Source of the DNA: CAWGQN01 sp963824885
GTDB taxonomy: Bacteria > Actinomycetota > Actinomycetes > Actinomycetales > Microbacteriaceae
Length of the DNA: 64,000 bases
NCBI GenBank assembly: GCA_963824885.1
Contig: CAWGQN010000010.1
Coordinates: forward strand, 186,001-250,000
Direction of reading: 5' to 3'
Shown: positions 41,219 to 49,921 of the stretch, one piece after another
Layout: every line of letters begins with the position of its first letter
How positions within the stretch are numbered: position 1 is the first letter of the stretch
Program-made: the position numbers and the translations under genes
Notes under the pieces: model-generated
What the model was told of the DNA's origin: nothing
Seen by the model: the letters and a program-made list of their open reading frames with translations, nothing else
Database searches by the model: none

Positions 41219-42978
41219 CGCGGGTTCGCTCCCCCGTCGCTCATGTGATCGGGATCCGCGGGGGCGCTCGTCGAATCCTCGTGAGCCGATCCCGCGCCGG
41301 TCAGCGCGAGCGTTTCCGGGTGGTTCAAATCGAACGCGGGCGATTCGCTTCTAATCCGGGGAATCGACGTGAAATTGTGTCGAGGCGGGGGGCATGATGT
41401 TGCCCACTCGAGCGAGCGCCCGTGGCCCCACGGATCGTCAATTGTCACCGCCGGAGCTTTGCGCGCGGTGACATAGACGTTCAAAAGGAACGGCAGCATC
41501 GACACCCCGAGGATGAAGGCGCCAACGGTCGACAATTGGTTCATCCAGGTAAAGCCGTCGCCCACTTGGTATCCCGCATATCGACGCGGCATGCCGACGA
41601 CACCGAGCCAGTGCTGAATAAGGAACGTCGTGTGAAAGCCAATAAATAGAAGCCAAAAATGCCACTTACCCAAGCGCTCGTTGAGCATCTTGCCGGTCCA
41701 TTTTGGCCACCAAAAGTAGAAACCCGAGAACATTGCAAAGACCACCGTGCCAAACACGACGTAGTGAAAGTGCGCAACGACGAAATACGTATCCGAGACG
41801 TGAAAGTCGAGTGGCGGAGACGCCAAAATAACGCCCGTCAAGCCGCCAAATGTAAACGTAATCAGAAACCCAATTGCCCACAACATCGGAGTTTCAAAGG
41901 TCACCGACCCGCGCCACATTGTGCCGATCCAGTTGAAAATCTTTACCCCGGTCGGAACGGCAATCAGCATTGTCATGAGAGAGAAAAACGGCAACAAGAC
42001 GCTTCCCGTCACATACATGTGGTGAGCCCACACGGTCATCGAGAGTGCGGCAATTGCGATCGTTGCGTAAATGAGCGTCTTGTAGCCGAATATTGGTTTT
42101 CGGCTAAATACCGGAAGAACTTCAGAGATAATGCCGAAAAACGGCAGCGCAATGATGTACACCTCGGGATGGCCAAAGAACCAAAAGAGATGCTGCCACA
42201 ACAACGCCCCACCCGTTGCCGCATCAAAAATATGCGCACCGAAAACCCGATCAGCCGCGAGACCAAATAGCGCGGCAGCCAATACCGGAAACGCCATCAG
42301 AACCATGAGTGACGTCACGAGGGTGTTCCACGTAAAAATTGGCATGCGGAACATCGTCATGCCGGGAGCGCGCATCGTAATAATCGTCGTAATGAAGTTG
42401 ACCGCACCGAGAATCGTGCCGAAGCCACTCACCGCGAGTCCGAGGGTCCACAAATTGCCGCCAGCTCCCGGCGAGAACGTGGTATTGGATAGTGGAGCGT
42501 AGGCAAACCACCCGAACGAGGCCGCCCCCTGCGGGGTCACGAAGCCCGCAACAACCATGAGACTGCCAAAGCTATACAGCCAATACGCGAACGCGTTGAG
42601 GCGAGGAAAAGCGACATCGGGCGCGCCAATCTGGAGGGGCATGAGCACGTTGGCAAATCCAGCAAACAGCGGGGTTGCAAACATCAACAGCATGATCGTG
42701 CCGTGCATCGTAAAGAGTTGGTTGTATTGCTCTTTTGTCTGAAGCAATTGCAGACCCGGCTCAAAAAGTTGGGCGCGAATGATAAGAGCCATCACGCCAC
42801 CCAGGCAAAAATAGATGAACGAGGTGATGAGATACAGATAACCGATCACCTTGTGATCGGTCGACGTGACCCACCGAACGAGGGTGTTTCCTTTGCGCTG
42901 GACACTCGGCGAATCGGACGACCGCGGCGAGGGTGCCGGAGCCGACGTGCGAGCCTCAGGTGCTGATACGGAAGTCAT
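41215..42978 (-). CDS. ctaD: cytochrome c oxidase subunit I
   Basis: 587 residues, twelve helices. Heme a/a3 and CuB ligands are in LFTMHGTIMLLMF, HLFWFFGHPEVYIIALPFFG (CuB His and cross-linked Tyr region), VWAHHMYVTG and VVAHFHYVVFG. The YTMMTDHKVIGYLY-type start is seen as WVTSTDHKVIGYLY. Catalytic subunit of the aa3 oxidase; translated with ctaC upstream (10-base gap) and ctaF downstream (overlap). Confidence 0.97.
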   Translation of the reverse strand: MTSVSAPEARTSAPAPSPRSSDSPSVQRKGNTLVRWVTSTDHKVIGYLYLITSFIYFCLGGVMALIIRAQLFEPGLQLLQTKEQYNQLFTMHGTIMLLMFATPLFAGFANVLMPLQIGAPDVAFPRLNAFAYWLYSFGSLMVVAGFVTPQGAASFGWFAYAPLSNTTFSPGAGGNLWTLGLAVSGFGTILGAVNFITTIITMRAPGMTMFRMPIFTWNTLVTSLMVLMAFPVLAAALFGLAADRVFGAHIFDAATGGALLWQHLFWFFGHPEVYIIALPFFGIISEVLPVFSRKPIFGYKTLIYATIAIAALSMTVWAHHMYVTGSVLLPFFSLMTMLIAVPTGVKIFNWIGTMWRGSVTFETPMLWAIGFLITFTFGGLTGVILASPPLDFHVSDTYFVVAHFHYVVFGTVVFAMFSGFYFWWPKWTGKMLNERLGKWHFWLLFIGFHTTFLIQHWLGVVGMPRRYAGYQVGDGFTWMNQLSTVGAFILGVSMLPFLLNVYVTARKAPAVTIDDPWGHGRSLEWATSCPPPRHNFTSIPRIRSESPAFDLNHPETLALTGAGSAHEDSTSAPADPDHMSDGGANPR

Positions 42979-42988
42979 CGAACGCGCC

Positions 42989-43873
42989 CTACCTTTCGCC
43001 GGTCACTCGAGGCGAATTGACGCCCGGAAGATTGTGGTTGCGATCATATTGTGGCCCCAATTGCCCGGTATGACCCGCGGCCGCGAGCGACGCGGTGTAC
43101 GTGTCAAATTCTTCTTGCGTCACGACCTTGACGGTAAAGAGCATTTGGGAGTGGTATTCACCGCACAATTCTGCGCATTTGCCCGCGAAGGTTCCCACGC
43201 GCTGGGGCGTTATCGACATGTAGTTGGTTCGCCCCGGAATCACATCTTTCTTGTACAAGAAGTCAATCACCCAAAATGAATGGATGACGTCGCGCGATAA
43301 GAGCGTGATTTCAATCTTTTTGTTTACGGGCAAATAGAGGGTGGGAATCTCCGCTTCCGCGGCTCCCGTTTTGCCCGCCTCGGTTGGTTGAACTTGGACA
43401 CCCGGAGAAAAAACATTCGCGTCAACGTAGTTGAAGTCCCACGCCCACTGCTTGGCGAGCACCTCGATTCTGACATCGGGATTCGGATAACGCTGCTCAA
43501 TTGCCATTTGATCTCTCGCGGTAAACGCAAAGAATCCGAGAACGAGAATGAGCGGAACAACCGTATAGAACACTTCGATGGGCATGTTGTAGCGCAATTG
43601 CGGCGGCAAGCTGACGTGCCCCTTACGACGGCGGTACATAATAACCGCCCAAATGATGAGGCCCCACGTCGTGACGCCGACGACGAGCAAGACCAACCAC
43701 GATGTCACCCACAAACCGGACACGCGCTCGGTGTTGCCGGTGACGGGAGGCTCGCCCTCGCTGAAGCCGGGCAGAAAACCGTTGAGCTGTGCTTGAGTGC
43801 AGCCTGTCAAGACGAGAGCGAGAGCCGCTGTGATCGGAAGGGCTGCCCATCGAAAAAGACGCTGAGAACGCAC
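42989..43873 (-). CDS. ctaC: cytochrome c oxidase subunit II
   Basis: 294 residues. Lipoprotein signal ALALVLTGCTQ, two membrane helices, then a cupredoxin domain. CuA ligands are in VIHSFWVIDF (His) and GKCAELCGEYHSQMLFTV (Cys, Cys, His, Met). LAKQWAWDFNY is the usual aromatic segment for electron entry. GTG start with AAAGG 7 bases before. Confidence 0.96.
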   Translation of the reverse strand: MRSQRLFRWAALPITAALALVLTGCTQAQLNGFLPGFSEGEPPVTGNTERVSGLWVTSWLVLLVVGVTTWGLIIWAVIMYRRRKGHVSLPPQLRYNMPIEVFYTVVPLILVLGFFAFTARDQMAIEQRYPNPDVRIEVLAKQWAWDFNYVDANVFSPGVQVQPTEAGKTGAAEAEIPTLYLPVNKKIEITLLSRDVIHSFWVIDFLYKKDVIPGRTNYMSITPQRVGTFAGKCAELCGEYHSQMLFTVKVVTQEEFDTYTASLAAAGHTGQLGPQYDRNHNLPGVNSPRVTGER

Positions 43874-44006
43874 CGGCGGCCTTTCAGGAGACTGGTGGAC
43901 GGTTCGAAGTCAACACGCTGTGACCATCGATAAGCCTACTCCGAATCAACCATCTCCCCGCGCACGCGAATTGACCGCGATATACCGTGGTTGATGCCCG
44001 GCGACA

Positions 44007-44369
44007 TCAATGAAATGAATCACCGCACGCACAACTTCCCGATGCGTTCGGGTTATCGATTGTAAATCCTTGCTTCGAAATCGTGTCTTCAAAATCAATC
44101 GACGCGCCCTCGAGGTACGGCACGCTGGTCTTGTCGACAACGACCTCAGCTCCGCCAAAATCAACGGCGACATCGCCCTCGAGTGTGCGCTCGTCAAAAT
44201 ACAACTGGTAGATCAGGCCCGAGCAACCGCCCGGCTGGACGGCCACTCGCAAACGGAGATCACTACGACCCTCTTGCTCAAGCAAGCTCTTCACTTTGCT
44301 CGCCGCCGCATCGCTGAGCGAGACACCGTGAGCCCTTGTGGAGGTCGCAGTCAGAGTGCTGTCGTTCAT
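44007..44369 (-). CDS. erpA: A-type iron-sulfur carrier (ErpA/HesB family)
   Basis: 120 residues. Conserved cluster-binding cysteines: GGCSGLIYQLYFDE and the C-terminal GSCACGD. VVDKTSVPYLEGASIDF and FTIDNPNA are typical. Delivers Fe-S clusters to enzymes. GAGG lies 6 bases before the ATG. Upstream of ctaC on the same strand, as in other actinobacteria. Confidence 0.94.
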   Translation of the reverse strand: MNDSTLTATSTRAHGVSLSDAAASKVKSLLEQEGRSDLRLRVAVQPGGCSGLIYQLYFDERTLEGDVAVDFGGAEVVVDKTSVPYLEGASIDFEDTISKQGFTIDNPNASGSCACGDSFH

Positions 44370-44419
44370 AACGATCCTCGACTTTTCAAATAGACGGAGT
44401 TAACCCAGTCTACCTCGTG

Positions 44420-45853
44420 TCATGACGAGGTCCGACTGTTGAGCCGCACAAGAAAGAGCGCTTCTGTCAGCGTGGCACGCGCAAACACGCCGAGATGAAG
44501 CGACTCGTTGGGACTGTGAGCGCGCGTGTCCGGATCTTCGACTCCCGTGATCAGAATCTGTGCTTCGGGAAATTCGCGTGCGAACTGGCTGACGAACGGA
44601 ATAGAACCCCCAATACCCGTCTCGACCGGCGGTACTCCCCACGCGTCGCGCATGGCCTGTTTCACGTCGGTGACGGCCCAGCCATTCGTGTCAATCAAGA
44701 AAGGACTGCCCTCGTCGACGTCGTCGATTTCAACGTGGGCACCAAACGGCGTGCGGCTCACGAGGTGGTCGCGAACCGCCTCAAATGCGGACCGTGCATC
44801 GTCGCCCGGTGCAATTCGAACGCTGATGCGGGCAGAAACGGCCGGCACGAGGGTGTTCGACGCGTTCGCGACCGACGGGGCGTCGATCCCGGTGATCGTA
44901 ATGGCGGGCTGATACCACAGGCGACGGGCGATTGACCCCCGACCGAGAAGTCTGACCCCGTCAAGGACCGCGGCCGCGGTCCGGAAGTCTTCCTCGGGAT
45001 AATCAGGCACCTCGGCGTCGTGGCTCGCGAGACCCGGGACAGCGACCGATCCCGATTCGTCGTGCAGCGTTGAGAGAACCTGGACCATCGCGAGCAGTGC
45101 GTCTGGCGCGACACCCCCGAACATTCCCGAGTGAGACGCGTGAGCAAGCGTCCGAACGGTGAGCCGAAATGTCACATTTCCGCGCAGCGCGACCGTGAGG
45201 GCGGGAGTAGTGACGTCCCAATTATCGGAGTCGGCAATGACGATCACGTCCGCGGCAAGATCGGCACGGTTCTGGGCAAGAAAAGGACCGAACGACCGCG
45301 ACCCGTACTCTTCCTCGCCCTCGACAAAGAGAACGACCCCGAGATCGACGTTCGATTCTGTGGACTCAGCGAGAGCGCGAATCGCGGCAATGTGAGCCAT
45401 AACCCCGGCCTTGTCGTCGGCGGTGCCGCGCCCGTACAAGCGATCACCGCGAACGGTCGGCTCATACGGGGGCGTGTGCCACTCGTCGTCCGCACCGGGC
45501 GGCTGAACGTCGTGATGTGCGTAAAGGAGAACGGTTGGGCGCCCATTTCGCGCCGCGCGACGCGCGACAACGGCCGGTTGGCCGAGCGAAACCCCTCGTT
45601 CAGTGGGCGCTCGCCGAACAGATACCTCGTCGAAGAAACCCGTTTCGCGCGCGAGGTCGGCAACGGCTTCGGCGCTCTCGGCCACTCGGGCCGCATCGAA
45701 AGCGCTCCACGACACAGACGGAATTCGCACGAGTGCCGAAAGGTCGGCAATTGCGCGGGGCATGCCCTCCCTAACCGCGGCGACGGCCGCGCGTTCGACG
45801 CCCGTCAGCTCGCGTGCGCCGAGGTCGCGAGAGGACATACGCGGGGATTCCAT
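44420..45853 (-). CDS. M20-family dipeptidase
   Basis: 477 residues. Dizinc motifs: LLYAHHDVQPPGADDEW, LYGRGTADDKAGVMAHIAAI, FVEGEEEYGSRSFGPFL and the ligand-bearing C-terminal LITGVEDPDTRAHSPNESLH. The HDVQPPG and RGTADDKG-type pattern is that of the CNDP-like dipeptidase subgroup. ATG 45853 follows a TAAGAT -10 by 7 bases and gives MESPRMSSRDLG. Cytosolic peptide turnover is likely; substrate not determined. Confidence 0.92.
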   Translation of the reverse strand: MESPRMSSRDLGARELTGVERAAVAAVREGMPRAIADLSALVRIPSVSWSAFDAARVAESAEAVADLARETGFFDEVSVRRAPTERGVSLGQPAVVARRAARNGRPTVLLYAHHDVQPPGADDEWHTPPYEPTVRGDRLYGRGTADDKAGVMAHIAAIRALAESTESNVDLGVVLFVEGEEEYGSRSFGPFLAQNRADLAADVIVIADSDNWDVTTPALTVALRGNVTFRLTVRTLAHASHSGMFGGVAPDALLAMVQVLSTLHDESGSVAVPGLASHDAEVPDYPEEDFRTAAAVLDGVRLLGRGSIARRLWYQPAITITGIDAPSVANASNTLVPAVSARISVRIAPGDDARSAFEAVRDHLVSRTPFGAHVEIDDVDEGSPFLIDTNGWAVTDVKQAMRDAWGVPPVETGIGGSIPFVSQFAREFPEAQILITGVEDPDTRAHSPNESLHLGVFARATLTEALFLVRLNSRTSS

Positions 45854-45860
45854 GTGGGTA

Positions 45861-45866
45861 ATCTTA
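45861..45866 (-). promoter_or_regulatory. -10 box for leaderless dipeptidase gene
   Basis: TAAGAT on the minus strand, 7 bases before ATG 45853, without a Shine-Dalgarno. The divergent DUF3043 gene starts 39 bases away. Confidence 0.5.
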
Positions 45867-45892
45867 AGCGACAATCAAATGAAGGGTTTATT

Positions 45893-46462
45893 GTGGCGAA
45901 GGATTCAGCGCCCAGCGATGCTGCCAGCGGAGACTCCGAATTAGTCGTGGGCAAGGGCCGAGCAACACCCTCTCGCAAGCAACGGGAAGCCGCGCGCAAG
46001 CGCCCGCTCGTCCCGAATGATCGAAAAGAAGCCGCGCGAGAGTCTCGGGCCGCGTCAGCGGCGGCCCGAGAACGCGCCCGAATCGGAATGGCAATGGGGG
46101 ACGAACGCTTCATGCCGGTGCGCGACAGGGGGCCCCAGCGCCGTTATGTCCGAGACTACGTCGACGCGCGGTTCAGCGTCGGCGAGGTTTTTTTACCGGT
46201 GATGCTTGTTGTCATTGTTCTTACCTATATGTCTGACAAGAACATTGCCACGCTGGGATTGTTCGTTTTTGTGGCATTTTTTGCGGGCGCTGTGATCGAC
46301 GGCGTCGTGATGAGTGTTCTCGTTCGCGCGCGAATAACGAGAAAATTCGGTCACGATTCGGTTGAGCGAGGCGTTCGGATTTACGCGATCATGCGATCGC
46401 TTCAGCTTCGCGTCATGCGGCTTCCCAAACCTCGAGTCAAGCGTCGACAGTATCCCGATTAG
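45893..46462 (+). CDS. DUF3043-family membrane protein
   Basis: 189 residues. Charged N-terminal half with RKQREAARKRPLVPNDRKEA and REARESRAAS-like helix-forming runs, then MGDERFMPVRDRGPQRRYVRD, the DUF3043 signature. Two membrane helices (FLPVMLVVIVLTYM and LGLFVFVAFFAGAVIDGVVM) and a basic C-terminal tail follow. Actinobacteria-specific, function unknown. GTG 45893 starts the conserved protein. Confidence 0.85.
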   Translation: MAKDSAPSDAASGDSELVVGKGRATPSRKQREAARKRPLVPNDRKEAARESRAASAAARERARIGMAMGDERFMPVRDRGPQRRYVRDYVDARFSVGEVFLPVMLVVIVLTYMSDKNIATLGLFVFVAFFAGAVIDGVVMSVLVRARITRKFGHDSVERGVRIYAIMRSLQLRVMRLPKPRVKRRQYPD

Positions 46463-46471
46463 GTGATGGTC

Positions 46472-47494
46472 TCAGTGACGATCAAGAACGCGGTTAATGG
46501 TCCGCGCCCACAATGGCCCACGATAGATAAAAGCGGTGTATCCCTGCACGAGTGTCGCGCCCGCGGTGAGTCTTTCGATGACGTCGTCGCCGGTCTCAAC
46601 GCCGCCGACTGAAATAATGCACGTGTCGTGCGACACCGTCCGACGAAGGAGCGTGAGCACCTCGAGCGACCGTGCCGCGAGCGGGGCTCCCGACAACCCA
46701 CCCGCTCCCGCGGCCTTGATCGCACCGGATTCGGTCACGAGTCCGCGCCGATCAGTCGTCGTGTTTGTTGCGACAATGCCGGCGAGGCCGAGGCTCGTGG
46801 CAAGCCGACCAACGCGCTCGACGTCCCCGTTCGCAAGATCCGGTGAAATCTTCACGAGAAGGGGCGTCGGCCCGCACGCCCGCTTGACCGCGTCAAGGAG
46901 GGGCGCAAGCCTCTCGGCATCGTGAAGATCTCGAAGGCCGGGCGTGTTGGGAGAACTCACGTTGACAACGACGTAGTCGGCAACCGGCGCGAGTAGGGTC
47001 GCACTGACGACGTAGTCGGCTATCGCATTGTCAATGGATACCCCTCGGCTCTTGCCGATATTGACTCCTACTACGGGGCGCCGTCGTTGCCGCCGCAATC
47101 GAGTCAGTCGCTCTGCAACCCTGTGTGCTCCGTCATTGTTGAATCCCATGCGATTGATCACCGCGCGATCAGCAACTAGGCGAAAGAGCCGGGGTCGCAC
47201 GGAGCCAGCTTGGGGTACCGCGGTCACCGTGCCGATCTCAACGTGGCCAAAGCCCAACGCGCCGAGACCCACAATACCGACGGCGTTTTTGTCGAATCCC
47301 GCAGCCACACCAAACGGAGTGGGAAATCGCACGCCGAAGGCCGTTACCGCGTGGTCAGTTTGGGGTCGCGTGACTCGCGAGACGATTCGCGCGAGCCCGA
47401 GCGCCTGCACGGCTCTGATTGCCACACACGCGACGCGATGAGCACGCTCGGGATCAAGGCGCGCCAGGACCAGTTTAAAAAAGAGTCGATACAT
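46472..47494 (-). CDS. pyrD: dihydroorotate dehydrogenase (quinone), class 2
   Basis: 340 residues. The N-terminal membrane-associated helix YRLFFKLVLARLDPERAHRV marks class 2. Other motifs: FGVAAGFDKNAVGI (FMN/substrate), INRMGFNNDGAH, VNVSSPNTPGLRDLHD (catalytic Ser), LLVKISPDL, IVATNTTTDRRG and IISVGGVETGDDVIERLTAG. Links pyrimidine synthesis to the menaquinone pool. Confidence 0.96.
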   Translation of the reverse strand: MYRLFFKLVLARLDPERAHRVACVAIRAVQALGLARIVSRVTRPQTDHAVTAFGVRFPTPFGVAAGFDKNAVGIVGLGALGFGHVEIGTVTAVPQAGSVRPRLFRLVADRAVINRMGFNNDGAHRVAERLTRLRRQRRRPVVGVNIGKSRGVSIDNAIADYVVSATLLAPVADYVVVNVSSPNTPGLRDLHDAERLAPLLDAVKRACGPTPLLVKISPDLANGDVERVGRLATSLGLAGIVATNTTTDRRGLVTESGAIKAAGAGGLSGAPLAARSLEVLTLLRRTVSHDTCIISVGGVETGDDVIERLTAGATLVQGYTAFIYRGPLWARTINRVLDRH

Positions 47495-47548
47495 TCCGTA
47501 TGCCAGCGTAGCGCGGACACACCGTCGACCTTCGGGACGCGGCTCTGG

Positions 47549-48019
47549 CTAGGCGGACACGGGCGAGTGACCGGCGTCTTCTTCGCGCAACCGAAAAATG
47601 GCGGCCTCAAAATCGTTGAGCGAATCGAAACCCTGGTAGACGCTCGCAAAACGTAAATAGGCAATTTCATCGAGTTCGCGGAGGAACGGCAAGATCGCGA
47701 GCCCAATGTCGTTCGCGTCGACTTGTGACGCACCGGTCGCACGAATAGTCTCTTCGACGCGCTGCGCGAGCCCGGCGAGGTCAATATCGGTTGCCGGCCG
47801 ACCCTGACACGCCTTTCGCACGCCGGTCACAATCTTTTCACGACTGAATGGTTCAATGATGCCGCTGCGCTTAATGACGCTCAGGCTCGCTGTCTCGGTC
47901 GTGCTGAATCGACGGCCACACTCGGGACACTGCCGACGGCGCCGAATAGAAAGGCCGTCGTCAGACGTGCGGGAATCGACAACGCGCGAATCAGGATGCC
48001 GACAAAAGGGGCAAAACAT
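47549..48019 (-). CDS. nrdR: ribonucleotide reductase repressor NrdR
   Basis: 156 residues. Zinc ribbon MFCPFCRHPDSRVVDSR ... RRRQCPECGRRFSTTE, then the ATP-cone domain (SVIKRSGIIEPFSREKIVTG and LRELDEIAYLRFASVYQGF). Represses nrd genes when dATP is high. Start ATG 48019; the GAGG ribosome site overlaps the hisD stop 4 bases upstream, so hisD and nrdR form an operon. Confidence 0.96.
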   Translation of the reverse strand: MFCPFCRHPDSRVVDSRTSDDGLSIRRRRQCPECGRRFSTTETASLSVIKRSGIIEPFSREKIVTGVRKACQGRPATDIDLAGLAQRVEETIRATGASQVDANDIGLAILPFLRELDEIAYLRFASVYQGFDSLNDFEAAIFRLREEDAGHSPVSA

Positions 48020-48023
48020 GACC

Positions 48024-49331
48024 TCAGAATAGTCTTCGGCGCTCCACCGCGTCACCGTGCGCGGGTAAATTTTCACATTCGGCCAGTGTCCGAATGTGTG
48101 TCGCACCGTCGCGCAGCGCAGCATAGTCACAATCGACGATTTGCTGGGCCCTTAAAAACGTGTGCGCGCCAAGCCCGGACGCAAACCGCGCATGACCCGC
48201 CGTCGGCAAGACGTGGTTTGATCCGGCCAAGTAATCACCCAGGCTCACGGGCGAAGCAGGACCGACAAATATCGCCCCGGCATTGTCGATCAGGCCGAGC
48301 ATCGCCTCGGGGTCGGCCGTCTGAATTTCGAGATGCTCGGGCCCATACGCGTTACAAAATGCGGCGGCGATTTCGAGATCGTCAACGAGAACCGCGGCCG
48401 ATTGCGAACCGGTGAGCGCAGCAGTGATTCTTTCACGATGACGGGCCGACGATACTTGATTCTCCAGTTCGCAAATAACCCGCTCGGCAAAAGAACGGGA
48501 GTTCGTGACAAGCACGGCACAAGCCAACTCATCGTGTTCGCCTTGACTGATCAGGTCCGCCGCAACGAGAGCCGCATCGGCGCTCTCATCAGCGATGACG
48601 ACGATCTCGGTGGGCCCCGCTTCTGAATCGATACCCACGACGCCGCGGACAAGGCGTTTTGCGGCCGCAACGTAGACGTTCCCCGGACCGGTAACAATCT
48701 GCACGGGGTCCAGCCCGATGTCGCGGGCGCCGTATGCAAGAGCCCCAATGGCTCCTGCCCCACCCATCGCGTACACCTCGTCTATGTTGAGCAGACCCGC
48801 CGCCCCAAGGATTGTTGGGTGAACAGACCCGCGATATTCCCACTGTGGCGGGGATGCGAGAGCGATTGACGCGACACCCGCCACGTGCGCCGGAACGACA
48901 TTCATAATGACGGTCGACGGATACGCGGCCTTTCCTCCAGGGGCATACACGCCAACTCGGCCAACTGGGTGCCAACGCTGACGAACGCGCACCCCGCCTC
49001 CGAGTTCTGTCACGAACGGCTCAGGCACTTGGGCCAAGCTTGCAGCGTTTACGCGGGCAATGGATTCTTCCAGCGCATCGCGAACCGCGCTATCGAGCGC
49101 GGTGACCGCCGCTAGAATTTCTCCGGTTGGAACGCGCACCCCGTCGGGTCTCACGCGATCAAACTCTTCGGCTTGATCGAGGAGAGCGCTCGCGCCTCGC
49201 GCCCGCACGTCCTCGATGTGGCGGCGGGCGATCTCGCTTATCGCCTCGAGGTCAACCGAATTTCTCGGTACCAGGGAAAGCAGATCGGCTTCACTAGGCT
49301 GGGTGCCGCGCAGGTCGAGTATGTTGATCAT
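48024..49331 (-). CDS. hisD: histidinol dehydrogenase
   Basis: 435 residues. Last two oxidations of histidine synthesis, zinc- and NAD-dependent. Marks: VRQRWHPVGRVGVYAPGG, IQIVTGPGNVYVAAAKRLVR, IDSEAGPTEIVVIADESAD (the HisD signature region), DLISQGEHDELACAVLVT and GSNHVLPTAGHARFASGLGA, with zinc and base residues. Length is normal. No other his genes in the window. Confidence 0.96.
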   Translation of the reverse strand: MINILDLRGTQPSEADLLSLVPRNSVDLEAISEIARRHIEDVRARGASALLDQAEEFDRVRPDGVRVPTGEILAAVTALDSAVRDALEESIARVNAASLAQVPEPFVTELGGGVRVRQRWHPVGRVGVYAPGGKAAYPSTVIMNVVPAHVAGVASIALASPPQWEYRGSVHPTILGAAGLLNIDEVYAMGGAGAIGALAYGARDIGLDPVQIVTGPGNVYVAAAKRLVRGVVGIDSEAGPTEIVVIADESADAALVAADLISQGEHDELACAVLVTNSRSFAERVICELENQVSSARHRERITAALTGSQSAAVLVDDLEIAAAFCNAYGPEHLEIQTADPEAMLGLIDNAGAIFVGPASPVSLGDYLAGSNHVLPTAGHARFASGLGAHTFLRAQQIVDCDYAALRDGATHIRTLAECENLPAHGDAVERRRLF

Positions 49332-49361
49332 TGCTTGGCCAGTCTAGGGAATACCTCACGA

Positions 49362-49886
49362 ATGAATCCGATTGCACCCATCATCATGATTGACTATGCG
49401 ACTTCTCCTCCCCCACACGACGTCGACTCGTTCAAGAAGGCCTTTCGTCGACACGCTGCGGGTGTCTCGATCATTACGGCGCTCACCCCCGAGGGGCTTC
49501 CCATCGGGTTCACGGCAACGTCGCTCGCTTCGCTTGCCGTCGTTCCTCCCCTCGCGACGTTCAATATGGCTCGTACGGCACACTCGTGGGCAGCGATCAA
49601 CGAGTCCCGCCGTGTGATCGTTCATATTCTGGGCGCGAGAAATCGAGACCTCGCTGAAAAGATGGCCTCGAGACGCGAAAATCGGTTCGTGGGCGACGAC
49701 TGGAGCGCCGGACCTCACGGACTTCCGCTTCTTGACAGTGTCACCGGGTGGTTGGTTGGACGCATTGTCCAACGAATTTCATTGAACGACAGCGCGGTTG
49801 TGATCGTGCAGATTGAAGACGGGAACCTCGGCGAGTCCGACGCTGCTTTGTTCTATCACGAGCGCAACTACTCAACGCCCGCGTGA
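49362..49886 (+). CDS. flavin reductase-like (FMN-binding) oxidoreductase
   Basis: 174 residues. SFKKAFRRHAAGVSIITALT, GLPIGFTATSLASLAVVPPL and ARTAHSWAAINESRRVIVHI follow the flavin reductase-like split-barrel pattern (HpaC/RutF type). The C-terminus VVIVQIEDGNLG ... LFYHERNYS completes the barrel. It would reduce FMN or FAD for a partner monooxygenase, none of which is encoded nearby. ATG 49362 is chosen; the ATG nine residues on is possible. Divergent from hisD. Confidence 0.88.
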   Translation: MNPIAPIIMIDYATSPPPHDVDSFKKAFRRHAAGVSIITALTPEGLPIGFTATSLASLAVVPPLATFNMARTAHSWAAINESRRVIVHILGARNRDLAEKMASRRENRFVGDDWSAGPHGLPLLDSVTGWLVGRIVQRISLNDSAVVIVQIEDGNLGESDAALFYHERNYSTPA

Positions 49887-49921
49887 GAAATTCACATCTC
49901 CAAGACAAAGCGGTCGTTCTT

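Noticed and set aside
43991..44010. TTGATG/CATCAA 6-bp inverted repeat at the end of erpA
   Set aside because: Too short and overlapping the stop codon; could be chance.
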